A stretch of DNA of 64,000 nucleotides, taken from NCBI RefSeq assembly GCF_018274325.1, contig NZ_JAGVRH010000001.1, positions 1 through 64,000 of the forward strand. The letters run 5' to 3'. The position numbers and the translations under genes were made by a program. The notes beneath the pieces were generated by a model that made no database searches, had not been told where the DNA came from, and saw nothing but the letters and a program-made list of their open reading frames with translations. This DNA is from 'Fragaria x ananassa' phyllody phytoplasma. Lineage in GTDB: Bacteria; Bacillota_I; Bacilli_A; Acholeplasmatales; Acholeplasmataceae. Positions 42,709 through 52,539 of the stretch are shown one piece after another. Within the stretch, counting starts at the first letter, position 1. Every line of letters begins with the position of its first letter.

Positions 42709-44478
42709 TTAGTTTTGAAATTGGCTTTGATAAAGTTTATAATAAAAACCTTTATTAGCTAAAAGTTGTTGGTGTGTGCCTTGTTCGATAATAACACCAC
42801 GGTTTAATACTAAAATTTTATCAGCATTGATAATAGTTGATAAGCGATGAGCAATAACAAAAGATGTTTTGTTTTGAATTAATTTATTAATAGCTTTTTG
42901 TAATAAAATTTCAATACGAGTGTCAACATTAGAAGTGGCTTCATCTAAAATTAAAATTTTAGGATTGCTTAAAACAGTTCTTGCGATAGTAATTAGTTGT
43001 TTTTCTCCTTGTGATAAATTATCGGCTTCCTCATTGATTACCATTTGGTATTCGCCAGGTTTATTTTTAATAAAATAATTAACTTGGGCTTTTTCAGCAG
43101 CTTTTAAAACTTCTTCATCGTTTGCTTGTTGATTTCCGTATTTAATGTTTTTCCAAATAGTATCTTTAAAAAACCAAGTTTCTTGTAAGACCATGCCAAA
43201 GATACTTCTTAAATTATCTTTTTTTAATTTACGAATATCAATGCCATCAACTTGAATAGAACCTAAGTTAACATCATAAAACCTCATTAAAAGATTGATT
43301 AAAGTTGATTTCCCAGAGCCAGTAGGTCCTACAATAGCAATAGTTTGCCCTTTTTCGGCAGTAAAACTTATATTCCTTAAAAGCATATCTTTATTATTGT
43401 AACTAAAAGATACATTTTCAAAAATAACTTGTCCTTCTGGTTTAGGTAAAACTAAGGGATTAGTTACTTCAGGGGCTTCTTCGATTTCATTTAAGAAAGA
43501 AAAAACTCTTTTAGAAGCAGCATTAGCAGATTGAATCAGAACTGACATATGTCCTAATTCAATAATGGGATTTCCTAAGCGCCATACATATTGTAGAAAA
43601 GTTCTAAATAATCCAATTTTAATTACTGTAAGTCCTAAATTCATTAAGAAATTAGGTGTTTGGGGTTGGATTAGAAAATATCCTGTAATGCTTACTACAA
43701 CCAAAGTTAAATAAGTAAATAAACTAACTATAGGACCTGATAATCCAGATAAAAAATTGGATTTAAAAATTAATTGTTGTAAATGAGTGTTATATTCATT
43801 GAATTCTTTGATTGTTGCTTTTTGTTGGTTGTAAAGGATAATTTCTTTATATCCAGTGTATTTTTCTTGTAAAAAACCATTATAATTACCTGTTGATTCA
43901 AATCTTTGAATAAATACTTTTTGTGAATTTTTAAAAATACAATAAGTGGTGTAAAAAGATAAAGGAATCATAATAAAAACTATACACGCTAAAAACCAAT
44001 GTAAGACAAACATAAAACTAATAATCATAAAAATTAATAAAAAAGCAGAAATCATAATTGAAAATGATTGTTGTAAACAGTTAGAAATAACTTCAATGTC
44101 ATTAGTTATGCGGCTCATAATATTTCCTAAAGTATTTTGATCAAAATATTTGATGGGTAAATTATGAATTTTTCTTTGTACATCTTGTCTTAACCCACAC
44201 ATACTTTGATGGATAGATTGGATTAATAATTTATTAAAAATCAAACGACAGATAACTATAAATAAATAAAGTAATAAATTTAAAATTAAAACTTGAAGGA
44301 TATGTTTGGTAAAATCGGTTATTTTAGGTGATTGTATTTGATTTTTAATGCTATCAGTAATAAATTTTCCTTCGAAAAAAGGAATAAAACAACTCACAGC
44401 AGTAACTATTAAAATGAGGCAAATACTGATGATAATTTTGGTTTTAAAAGGTTTTAGGTATTTTAAAATGTATTTCAT
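42709..44478 (-). CDS. ABC exporter subunit, catalytic half
   Basis: The start is the ATG at 44478, which overlaps the stop of the upstream gene by TTATGA and is preceded by AAGGTG; an upstream frame start is unlikely. The 589-residue protein has six membrane spans and an ATPase with GPTGSGKST, signature LSQGEKQLITIAR and ILILDEATSNVD with the catalytic Glu. It pairs with the gene just upstream as a heterodimeric multidrug-type (LmrCD/BmrCD-like) exporter. The substrate is unknown. Confidence 0.93.
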   Translation of the reverse strand: MKYILKYLKPFKTKIIISICLILIVTAVSCFIPFFEGKFITDSIKNQIQSPKITDFTKHILQVLILNLLLYLFIVICRLIFNKLLIQSIHQSMCGLRQDVQRKIHNLPIKYFDQNTLGNIMSRITNDIEVISNCLQQSFSIMISAFLLIFMIISFMFVLHWFLACIVFIMIPLSFYTTYCIFKNSQKVFIQRFESTGNYNGFLQEKYTGYKEIILYNQQKATIKEFNEYNTHLQQLIFKSNFLSGLSGPIVSLFTYLTLVVVSITGYFLIQPQTPNFLMNLGLTVIKIGLFRTFLQYVWRLGNPIIELGHMSVLIQSANAASKRVFSFLNEIEEAPEVTNPLVLPKPEGQVIFENVSFSYNNKDMLLRNISFTAEKGQTIAIVGPTGSGKSTLINLLMRFYDVNLGSIQVDGIDIRKLKKDNLRSIFGMVLQETWFFKDTIWKNIKYGNQQANDEEVLKAAEKAQVNYFIKNKPGEYQMVINEEADNLSQGEKQLITIARTVLSNPKILILDEATSNVDTRIEILLQKAINKLIQNKTSFVIAHRLSTIINADKILVLNRGVIIEQGTHQQLLANKGFYYKLYQSQFQN

Positions 44479-46214
44479 AAGGACACCTTTAAATTTTGCG
44501 ATTTGGCAATTTCTTGATATAAAAGACAATTTTTAATTAATTCTTCATGTGGACCTATTGCAACGATGCATCCTTCGTTTAAAACAACGATTTTATCAGC
44601 GGTTAAAACAGAAGTAAGTCTTTGAGCTACAATTAAAACTAAAGCTTTTTGCTTCATTTCTAAAAAAGCCTTTCTAATTTCATATTCTGTTTTATAATCT
44701 AAGGCTGAGAAAGAATCATCAAAAATATAAATATCTGGTTTTTTAATAAAACCACGAGCCATAGAAAGTCTTTGTTTTTGTCCGCCAGAAAAATTAGCGC
44801 CAAATTCGCTGACTCTATCTTGTAATTTATGGCTTTTATTTTGAACAATATTTTGGGCTTGGGCTAACTTTAAAGCCTCTAACATTTGTTTTTTTTGAGG
44901 ATCATTTTTACCAAATGCTAAGTTGCTCCTAATAGTTCCTTTAAATAAAACATTTTTTTGGGAAATAAAACTAATTTTTTTTCTTAAATAAGAAAGGTCA
45001 TATTCTTTGATATTAATGTTATTAATTTTAATCACTCCTTGGTTAACATCATAAAAACGAGGAATTAAACCGATTAAAGTTGATTTTCCTGCTCCTGTTG
45101 CTCCAACAAAAGCAATTACTTCTCCTTGATTCAAGGTGAAATTAATATTTGTTAAAATTGGTTTGGAAGTATTGGGATAAGAAAAAGTCACATTTTCAAA
45201 AGATAATTTGTGAAATGGTATTTGTGGTTGTAAAGGAGAAATAGTGTTTTTGATGGTAGGAGTAATGCTTAATAGTTGTTCGATTCTTTTGATAGAAACT
45301 AAAGTTTTGGGGAACATCATAAAAAGAAGTAAAAAATCTAAAATAGAAAATAAAACATGTAATTGATAATCAATACAAGACAATAATTGACCGATAGTAA
45401 AATTAGGAAATAAGTTGCGGTAATGTGAATTAGTGAGTATAATAGCTCCAATTCCAAAATTAATTAAAATAGATAAATTAAGGAAAAAATAAAAAATAGG
45501 GTCAATTGATACCATAAAACTAAATAATTTAATAGAAAAAAGACTATATTTTTTATTTATTTTAGCAAAACGTTGAGTTTCATAATTGCTTTGTCGAAAA
45601 GCACGAATAGATTTAATCCCAATTAAGTTTTCACGGATAATAACATTTAGATTATCTAATTTTTTTTGTTGTTCTTGGGACAGACGATAGCATTTTTTAA
45701 TAATGATAATTAGTACTAAAATTAAAAAAGGGAAAATAAAAAGGATTCCTAAAATTAAGAAAGAGGCGACATAACAAATAGCAATGACGCTAATAATTAA
45801 CATAATGGGCGAAACAACTGCAGTACGATAAAAGACAGAAATAAAATTCATAATTTGATAAACACAAGAAGTAGTACGATTAAGGAGTGAAGCGATTCCT
45901 AATTGTTGTACTTCTGTAGGAGAAAAGGTTTGGAATTTTTTAAAGATATCGCCACTTAAATCACGAAATAAGAGTGATGAAACTCGGGAAGAACAATAGT
46001 TAAGAATTAAATTACCAATAAAACCACAGCAAGCAAATAAAATTAAAATTAGTAATAAATATAAAGGGTCTAATTTATTGTTAGTGTAATCCACAATATA
46101 TTTACCAATCATAAAAGGAATCCCTAATTCGCCACAACATACTAATAATACAGCGATTAAATTTAAAAATAATAAAACTTTATATTTTATTAAATATTTC
46201 CAAATGATTTTCAT
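44475..46214 (-). CDS. ABC exporter subunit, degenerate half
   Basis: The product is 579 residues with six membrane spans. The ATPase has GATGAGKST, signature FSGGQKQRLSMAR and IYIFDDSFSALD, where Asp replaces the catalytic Glu. This is the typical asymmetric arrangement of heterodimeric exporters, with one non-canonical ATP site. It is translated together with the next gene through a 4-base overlap. The ATG at 46214 has only a modest ribosome binding site (AAAGGAAT). Confidence 0.93.
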   Translation of the reverse strand: MKIIWKYLIKYKVLLFLNLIAVLLVCCGELGIPFMIGKYIVDYTNNKLDPLYLLLILILFACCGFIGNLILNYCSSRVSSLLFRDLSGDIFKKFQTFSPTEVQQLGIASLLNRTTSCVYQIMNFISVFYRTAVVSPIMLIISVIAICYVASFLILGILFIFPFLILVLIIIIKKCYRLSQEQQKKLDNLNVIIRENLIGIKSIRAFRQSNYETQRFAKINKKYSLFSIKLFSFMVSIDPIFYFFLNLSILINFGIGAIILTNSHYRNLFPNFTIGQLLSCIDYQLHVLFSILDFLLLFMMFPKTLVSIKRIEQLLSITPTIKNTISPLQPQIPFHKLSFENVTFSYPNTSKPILTNINFTLNQGEVIAFVGATGAGKSTLIGLIPRFYDVNQGVIKINNINIKEYDLSYLRKKISFISQKNVLFKGTIRSNLAFGKNDPQKKQMLEALKLAQAQNIVQNKSHKLQDRVSEFGANFSGGQKQRLSMARGFIKKPDIYIFDDSFSALDYKTEYEIRKAFLEMKQKALVLIVAQRLTSVLTADKIVVLNEGCIVAIGPHEELIKNCLLYQEIAKSQNLKVSL

Positions 46215-46428
46215 AAGTTTAAATTTATAATTCCTTTGTTTGATAAATTTTGAAAAGATATTTTTATTTTTAATTTTTCTTACTTTTGCTTATTTTGTTT
46301 GCATTTTCTTTTTACCTTTTATTAAAAAGAGATGGAAAATTATGCAAAAATAAGAAATAAAAAGATTTTCATTGAAAAAAGATGAAATGCGAATATGAGA
46401 TGATATAATAATTGTTTTAATTTACAAT

Positions 46429-46455
46429 AAAAAAAAGACTATTTATTAAATAGTC
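46429..46455 (-). terminator. mscL terminator
   Basis: On the minus strand GACTATTT pairs with AAATAGTC and is followed by T8, about 25 bases past the mscL stop. The remaining intergenic 46215-46428 shows nothing else. Confidence 0.85.
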
Positions 46456-46478
46456 CCTCTGATGATGTTTGTTGACTG

Positions 46479-46958
46479 CTAGTCTTTTTTTGTTTTTTTG
46501 TTATTTATTAGTTGTTTCTTATTGGGGAGCTGTTGTAATATTTCTTTAATTTCTTTTAATAAAGTAACTTCTTCTTTTAAACTTTTTAAAATAGTGGCTG
46601 TTTCATTTTTGCTTGTATCTGATGTTTTTTTGGATGTACGGATAAAAATAGTTAAAATACTATAAATAACAAATGAAAGCATTACGAATTCTAAAATATT
46701 TTGTAAAAAATTGCCATAATTAAGATAGACATCACCTTTAATTTTAAACCTTAAGTCTTTTAAAGCAGAGGTATAACCAAATAATAAAGAAAAAGGAGGC
46801 ATAATGATATCCACCACCAAAGAACTTACTATTTTAGCAAATAGTTGCCCAATGACAACAGCAACGGCTAAATTCATGACATTACCGCGAGTAATAAAAT
46901 TTTTAAAACCCTTGGTGAACTTTAAAGATTTTTCAGCTAAGTTATGAGTATCGATCAT
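46479..46958 (-). CDS. mscL: Large-conductance mechanosensitive channel
   Basis: The product is 159 residues with two membrane spans. It opens with FKNFITRGNVMNLAVAVVIGQLFAKIVSSLVVDIIMPP, the MscL signature, and a C-terminal helix LKSLKEEVTLLKEIKEILQQLPNKKQ. It relieves osmotic pressure, important in a wall-less cell moving between phloem and insect. AAAGGAG precedes the ATG. An extended -10 TGTTATAAT lies at 47168-47160, 200 bases upstream. Confidence 0.96.
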   Translation of the reverse strand: MIDTHNLAEKSLKFTKGFKNFITRGNVMNLAVAVVIGQLFAKIVSSLVVDIIMPPFSLLFGYTSALKDLRFKIKGDVYLNYGNFLQNILEFVMLSFVIYSILTIFIRTSKKTSDTSKNETATILKSLKEEVTLLKEIKEILQQLPNKKQLINNKKTKKD

Positions 46959-47286
46959 AATAAAAAAACTCCTTTGATATTTTATATAAAAAAATATATA
47001 TTTTTAAAATATGATATAAGTTGAGAAATGATGTCGCTATAACTAGAAATAAAAGTGAAAGAGAGAAATAAATGAATAAAATTATGATTAAAGAGTAAAT
47101 GAGACAAATTAATCAATTGAGGAATTATTTTTGAGAGTAAAATAAATTTTAACTCCTTTATTATAACATTTTTTAATATGAAAAAATTATGTTTTATTAG
47201 AAATTAGGAATATTAAAGAATATTAAAAGAAAATAGGACATTGTTATTATGAAAAATCCCTTGATGATTTATTTTGTTTATTTTTT
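46959..47286. promoter_or_regulatory. mscL upstream region with extended -10
   Basis: The minus strand carries TGTTATAAT at 47168-47160. The leader to mscL would be 190 bases. No other feature is seen in this interval of 328 bases. Confidence 0.5.
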
Positions 47287-48327
47287 TTAACAATTATCAA
47301 AATAAAAATCTTCATCTTTTAAAGTTTCAGAACGCATTTTTTGATAACCATTCCCTTTCATGGAAAAATTATCCATTGTTTTAGTTTCGGTATTAAGACC
47401 GTTAATAATCACAGGATTAACATCTTCAGTAGGAAAATAAGGGTCAAAACCTAAGTTCATTAAAGCTTTGTTAGCGTTATAACGAACAAATTTATTAACA
47501 TCATTTTCTAAGTTTAATTGATGATAAATTGTTTTAACTAATAAAAGTTGTTCTTGATATAAAATTTGCATTATTTTATCAAGCCATTTATTTAAAGCTT
47601 GTTGTGTTGGGATATCAAAAAAACGATATAATTCTATTGCTAAACGTCCGACATAAACACCATGAATGCTTTCATCTCTGATAATTAAATTAATAATTTC
47701 TCCTGCTTGCATCAATTGTCCTTGGCCATAAAAATATAAAGGATAATAAAAACCGCTATAAAATAACCAAGTTTCTAAAAAAACAGACATTGCCATAGCT
47801 TGCCATTGTTTTTTTTGGAATTCAAGTTGATTAAATTGTAGGTCTTTTATTTTTTTAAGATAAATATGTTCTTCTAGGGTTTCATAAACTTGAATAATTT
47901 GTTTCATAATATTTTGTAAATTAATTTGTTGTTTCCCCCATGAAAAAAGTTGATTAATTTCTTGGTTGCTTAAAAAACTCATAAAAATATTAGAATAACT
48001 TTTAGCATGAACAGCATTTTCCATGGCTCCCATAAAATTAAGAGTAGCTTTTTTTTGATGTTCTTTTTCATCCAAAGAAAGAGCAATAACAGGGATTCCT
48101 AAGTCTCCTTGGTAAGTATCTAAAAAAGTTAATACTAAAAGATTACGATTGTATACAGTTTTTTCTTCAGGGGTTAGGTGGTTCCAGCAAGCAAGATCTC
48201 CTTGTAAACTAATATCTTCGGGGCGCCAAAATTGGCTTAAATTTTGTTCATAAAAAAAATGTGTGTATTGATCTTCTAATTGATTCCAATTAGCTCCTTG
48301 GTATATTTTTGATAAAAATTTTAGCAT
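47287..48327 (-). CDS. nrdF: Ribonucleotide reductase small subunit
   Basis: The product is 346 residues, class Ib type. Metal ligands and radical Tyr fit TFLDTYQ, GAMENAVHAKSYSNIF (Glu, His and Tyr four after His) and RDESIHGVYVG. The Tyr-bearing subunit supplies the radical to NrdE. It is downstream of the nrdI-nrdE fusion on the same strand, with 235 bases between. AAAGGAG precedes the ATG. Confidence 0.95.
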   Translation of the reverse strand: MLKFLSKIYQGANWNQLEDQYTHFFYEQNLSQFWRPEDISLQGDLACWNHLTPEEKTVYNRNLLVLTFLDTYQGDLGIPVIALSLDEKEHQKKATLNFMGAMENAVHAKSYSNIFMSFLSNQEINQLFSWGKQQINLQNIMKQIIQVYETLEEHIYLKKIKDLQFNQLEFQKKQWQAMAMSVFLETWLFYSGFYYPLYFYGQGQLMQAGEIINLIIRDESIHGVYVGRLAIELYRFFDIPTQQALNKWLDKIMQILYQEQLLLVKTIYHQLNLENDVNKFVRYNANKALMNLGFDPYFPTEDVNPVIINGLNTETKTMDNFSMKGNGYQKMRSETLKDEDFYFDNC

Positions 48328-48562
48328 TTGAACTCCTTTATAATAAAGATATTTGATTTTATTAGATTAGTTTTTGTTTTTAGAAGAGTTATGTTATTGT
48401 TTCTTTTTTTTTTTTTTGCTTTTTCATATTTTTTCATATTTAGGATAAATGGGTAATTGGTAAAAAAAGTGATGATAAAAGAAATAAGAAAGAAAGTGAT
48501 ACAAAAAGAGAGACTATCTAATGAAGATAGCCTTGTTGAGTTAAAGAGAAAAATTAATGAGA

Positions 48563-51130
48563 TTAAATGCCACAAGCTTCACATTCATCAATTTTTAATT
48601 TTTGGGTACGAGTGTAATAAAGGGTTTTAATTCCTTTATGGTGAGCATAAAGATAATATCTTTGTAATTCTCTGGTAGTGATATCAGAAGTAATTCCTAA
48701 TTCAAAGGAAATACCTTGATCAATGTGTTTTTGGGCATTTGCAATGACATCAATTAAATCATATTTATTCATTTTATAAGCTGTTGTATACATAAAAGCA
48801 GCTTCTTTTAAACCAGGCATTGGACAATAAGTTTTAGAATTACCGTAAGTACGTTCTTCGACTAATTGTTTGATTGGGGTTAGGGAAGGAGTAGCACCCA
48901 TGATGTAACCGATAGAACCATTAGGAGCAATAGCTAAACGATGTGAATTGTAAAGCCCAAACTGTTGAACGTCTTGCTTTAACTGTTGCCAATCGTTTTG
49001 GGTTGGTAGGTTGATGTTGGAAAAGATTTGTTTTACTTTAGGTGTTTTTGGTAGGATTTCGCCACGATTGTTAAAATAAGAACCATTGGCATATTTTGAT
49101 TTTTCGAATCGATAAAACTTTTGTCCTGTTTGACGAGCTTTTTGGCAAGAGTGTAAGATACTATAGTAATTAACAGCATTGAAAAAAACATCAATTAAAT
49201 CTTTATTTTCAGAGCTTCCAAAAGTAATATAATTTTGAGCTAAAAAACCGTGATGTCCCATGATACCAAAACCAACACTACGATTAAGACGGTTTGCTTT
49301 TGCAACAGCGGGTACATAATTGATATTGGTGTTATTAGCAACAGTATTCATCACTTCCATAGCCATAAAGACAGTTTCTGCAATAGTATTATTTTTAATC
49401 ATATTACCCATATGACCTGATGCTAAATTACATGAAATATCAAGACCAATTTGGTCTTGGGAAGTTTGGTGATAAGAAGTATAGTGGGAGGTAATAGTTG
49501 GTTGTAGGATTTCAGTACAAAGGTTAGAAAATTTAACTTGTAAATCAAGAGGATTTTTTTGGTTAACGTTGTCACAAAACATTAAATAAGGATAACCTGA
49601 TTCTCCTTGCATATGAGCGATTAGTTCTAATAATTTACGGGGGTTAATGGCTTTTTTGCGGACTTTAGGGTTATTGACTAAAATATCGTACCAATGATCC
49701 ATGTTAACAGCAATATCAGCAAAGTTTTGGCCGTATTCTAAAAAGACAGTGTGGGGATAAAAGGTATACATAGTTTGATTAAGACGGGCTAATTCAATCA
49801 TTTTATTAGGGACAACAACTCCTAAAGATAAAGTTTTAATACGGACATCTTCGTCAGCACTTAGTTTTTTAGTGTTTAAAAAGTCTTTGATGTCGGCGTG
49901 GAAAACATTTAAATAAACTGCTCCTGCTCCTGTTCGTTGTCCCATTTGGTCAGCATAACGGAAACTATGGTCTAATAATTTACAAACTCCAACTACTCCT
50001 TTGCAAACTCCTTCAATTCCTTTAATTGTTTCTCCTTTGGCACGCAAGTTAGTGATGTTAATAGAGACACCGCCGCCAATTTTAGAAAGTTGCATAGAAA
50101 ATTCATTAATGCGGGCGATATCATTTAAAGAATCCCCTGCTTCTAATAAAAAACAAGAAACAAATTCGCCACGATGTTTTTTGCCGGTATTTAATAAAGT
50201 AGGGGTTGCGGGAGTAAAATCTTGGTGAATTAAAGAAGTAATCATTCTTTGAGCAATTTCAAAATTTCCTTGAGAATGATAAAGAGCATTGATAGCCAAA
50301 CGGTCTTCATAAGTTTCTAAATAATATTGCTTATCTCTTGTTTTTAAAGCATAATCATGATAAAATTTAAAAGCTCCCATGAAAGTAGGAAAACGAAATT
50401 TTTTACGATAAGCTATTTGATAAATAGTTTTAATTTGTCTATCATTGTATTTAGTTAAAAAATCACTTTCATAATATTCATTATTTTGCAAAAAAGTTAG
50501 TTTTTCTTTTAAAGTAGGGAAACGTTTTAATTTAGGTTCTATTTCTTCTAAGATAAAACTTGTTAGGGCTTCTTGATCTTTTTGTAAATCTTTAATATAA
50601 CCATTTTCGTCAATAATTTGATTATTGAGGATAATCCAAGGAGGTAAAGTTTTTTGAATATGGGAGTTACTTGCTTTCTTTTCTATTAAAGGAGATGTCT
50701 GATGGGTGTTTTGGGAGGGTAAAGATGGTAGTTTTTTTTGATTGCTATATGCTAAGAGCCATTTTTTTAAAAAAGATTTTTCTTCTTGTAAACCAGATCC
50801 TTCAAATTTTAAAACTAAAGGAATATTATAAGTAGTTGCTATAATATCACCAGCTTTGCCATAATTGGAACCCCAATTTTTATTTCCAGAAACTGCCACT
50901 CCAATAACTAAAGAGATGTTTTTATCTAAAAAGTTTTTAGTGTCTTTTGATACTTCACCAAATTTAACACTACGAGTTAATAAAAAAAGCTTTTCGCAAG
51001 AACTATTATCTTTGTTATAATCATTGACATGTTTGACATTAGCATCTAAACTTTGAGCCATTTCATAAACTTGACCTTTGAATAAGCCATCATAAACTAT
51101 TTTAATTTTTTGTTGTGCAACTACAGACAT
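48563..51130 (-). CDS. nrdE: NrdI-NrdE fusion, class Ib ribonucleotide reductase
   Basis: The product is 855 residues, 140 more than NrdE. Residues 1-125 resemble NrdI: FGEVSKDTKNFLDK, VIGVAVSGNKNWGSNYGKAGDIIATTYNIPLVLKFEGSG. A linker of about 40 residues leads into NrdE from LPPWIILNNQII. Active-site Asn-Cys-Glu is in SNLCTEI, redox Cys in FVSCFLL and DISCNLAS, and the tail is CEACGI. NrdI normally feeds oxidant to the NrdF manganese site. Its flavin phosphate loop, SxTGN in Bacillus, reads DGLFKGQVYE here, so flavin binding may be changed. AAGGAG precedes the ATG; the start is firm. Confidence 0.88.
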   Translation of the reverse strand: MSVVAQQKIKIVYDGLFKGQVYEMAQSLDANVKHVNDYNKDNSSCEKLFLLTRSVKFGEVSKDTKNFLDKNISLVIGVAVSGNKNWGSNYGKAGDIIATTYNIPLVLKFEGSGLQEEKSFLKKWLLAYSNQKKLPSLPSQNTHQTSPLIEKKASNSHIQKTLPPWIILNNQIIDENGYIKDLQKDQEALTSFILEEIEPKLKRFPTLKEKLTFLQNNEYYESDFLTKYNDRQIKTIYQIAYRKKFRFPTFMGAFKFYHDYALKTRDKQYYLETYEDRLAINALYHSQGNFEIAQRMITSLIHQDFTPATPTLLNTGKKHRGEFVSCFLLEAGDSLNDIARINEFSMQLSKIGGGVSINITNLRAKGETIKGIEGVCKGVVGVCKLLDHSFRYADQMGQRTGAGAVYLNVFHADIKDFLNTKKLSADEDVRIKTLSLGVVVPNKMIELARLNQTMYTFYPHTVFLEYGQNFADIAVNMDHWYDILVNNPKVRKKAINPRKLLELIAHMQGESGYPYLMFCDNVNQKNPLDLQVKFSNLCTEILQPTITSHYTSYHQTSQDQIGLDISCNLASGHMGNMIKNNTIAETVFMAMEVMNTVANNTNINYVPAVAKANRLNRSVGFGIMGHHGFLAQNYITFGSSENKDLIDVFFNAVNYYSILHSCQKARQTGQKFYRFEKSKYANGSYFNNRGEILPKTPKVKQIFSNINLPTQNDWQQLKQDVQQFGLYNSHRLAIAPNGSIGYIMGATPSLTPIKQLVEERTYGNSKTYCPMPGLKEAAFMYTTAYKMNKYDLIDVIANAQKHIDQGISFELGITSDITTRELQRYYLYAHHKGIKTLYYTRTQKLKIDECEACGI

Positions 51131-51162
51131 AAATTTCTCCTTTTTATAGAATTCATACTATT

Positions 51163-51171
51163 ATTATATCA
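51163..51171 (-). promoter_or_regulatory. nrdIE extended -10 promoter
   Basis: TGATATAAT on the minus strand ends about 33 bases before the nrdIE start. It contains TATAAT with the TGn extension. Confidence 0.55.
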
Positions 51172-51302
51172 ATTTATATTAATAATTTTTTTATATAATA
51201 ACAATAATTTTTTTTAAAAGTACTGTTTTATTGGAGCGAAGTAAATAATGAATCAATATATAAAAAGAAAATAGCTAAATGCATTAAATAATATTCTTTT
51301 AT

Positions 51303-51331
51303 TTGATCAATTTAATCAAATTTGATAAAAT
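51303..51331 (+). promoter_or_regulatory. rnpB promoter
   Basis: TTGATC (51303-51308) and TAAAAT (51326-51331) are 17 bases apart, and the -10 ends 6 bases before the predicted 5' end of RNase P RNA. Confidence 0.7.
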
Positions 51332-51336
51332 AAAAA

Positions 51337-51740
51337 GGGTCAATAGAAGGTGATCGAGATTTAAAAATATTATTATTTTTAAATTTAGGAAAGTCCATGT
51401 TGGCACATGCTGCGATTGCATGTAGTGTTTGTGTCTAAGGAATTCATAACTTAGAGTACTTTGAAAGCAAAGTAACGGCGTTTTTTATTTCTAAGGATTA
51501 ATTATAAATTAATTTATAATTATATTTATGAAATAAAAGCTGAAAGTGTCACAGAGACGAGTTAATTAGAAATAATTAGGTGAAACGTGATAAACCCCTC
51601 AAGCTAACAACCCAAAAAAATGGTAGGGGCATGTAAAACGATGAAATGAAGTCAGTTTTACACTACTTTTATAGTAGCAGATAAATGATCACACTTGTTT
51701 TTTAACAAGACAAAACATGGCTTATGCATATTGACCTCCT
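51337..51740 (+). ncRNA. rnpB: RNase P RNA
   Basis: The sequence aligns with Bacillus (type B) RNase P RNA: GGAAAGTCCATG near the start, GTGTTTGTGTCTAAGG, GAAAGTGTCACAGAGACGAG, GTGAAACGTGATAAACCCCTC, AACCCAAAAAAATGGTAGGGG and ACAAAACATGGCTTA. P1 pairs GGTCAATA (51338-51345) with TATTGACC (51729-51736), fixing the ends within a few bases. It cuts 5' leaders from tRNA precursors with the RnpA protein. Confidence 0.93.
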
Positions 51741-51810
51741 TTCTTTTATGAAACTATTACAAGTTATTATAAGAAAAGCCAAACTATAATTATATATTCA
51801 TATAATTAAA

Positions 51811-51858
51811 ACCAAACAAATAATTTAAACACTCTTTTATTTAAATTATTTGTTTGGT
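51811..51858. terminator. 19-bp perfect inverted repeat after rnpB
   Basis: Bases 51811-51829 pair with 51840-51858 around a 10-base loop, followed by T-rich sequence. It is a probable terminator for rnpB although it is 70 bases past the RNA end. Confidence 0.65.
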
Positions 51859-52088
51859 GCTTTTCTTTTGTTTCTTTATTCTTTTTCTTTTTATTTTCTT
51901 GTGTTTATTTTGCTTTTTCTTTTGTTTTATTTTCTCTATTATCTTGTATTTTATTCCCCTCTTTATTCATATTGATAAAATAATATTTGCAGTTAATACT
52001 TTTTTATTACTTTTTTCCGTATTTTTATTGTTTTCTTTTTAGTTTTAAGTAAAATTAAAGGGTAGAATATAATTGTACGCTATTTCGT
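51859..52088. other. T-rich spacer before the mobile element
   Basis: A 62-codon frame here is a low-complexity Phe/Leu string and is not credible. Nothing else is visible. Confidence 0.4.
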
Positions 52089-52517
52089 TTTTTAATACAA
52101 CTTTTGTCTTTAAAATTGTTCTTTAAGACTTAAAATTAAGTTGATAATTGCATATCTTTTCAAACTAACAAAGTATTTTGATTAGATTAAAATGTGTCTA
52201 ATGTTTTTCATAATTTGTTAGTTTCAAAAGATATTTTTTTAAATATTTTACCTCTTCATTATATAGTTAGGTAAAAAAAGTTAAAAAAAAGTGTTAAGAA
52301 AATGAAAAAGAAAATGATTTTTATTGTTAATAAAAACATTTTATGCAAAAAAAGAGCAAAAAAGTTACCTTTTTTAAAAGGTCTGGTTTTAGATAATATT
52401 TTAAAATGATTTATCTTAAATTTTGAGGATATTGAAAAGTCGAAAGATGATTTAATTTAGTTAAGAGCCATTTTTTATTCCAAAAAGAAGGGAATTGGTT
52501 AATGATTTTGCTTATTT
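52089..52517. repeat. Outer inverted repeat, left arm
   Basis: The arm starts TTTTTAATACAACTTTTGTC and matches the reverse complement of 63573-64000 over about 430 bases with scattered substitutions. Both arms share AAGAAGGGAATTG near their inner ends. Confidence 0.85.
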
Positions 52518-52539
52518 TTGCTGGAGATTTTTGGAATAA

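Noticed and set aside
48321-48575. 84-codon frame between nrdIE and nrdF
   Set aside because: It begins inside the nrdE stop region and has no ribosome binding site or similarity; composition is that of an A/T-run shadow.
51854-52042. 62-codon frame after rnpB
   Set aside because: Nearly all Phe, Leu and Ile from T-runs, no ribosome binding site, and it starts within the terminator-like hairpin.
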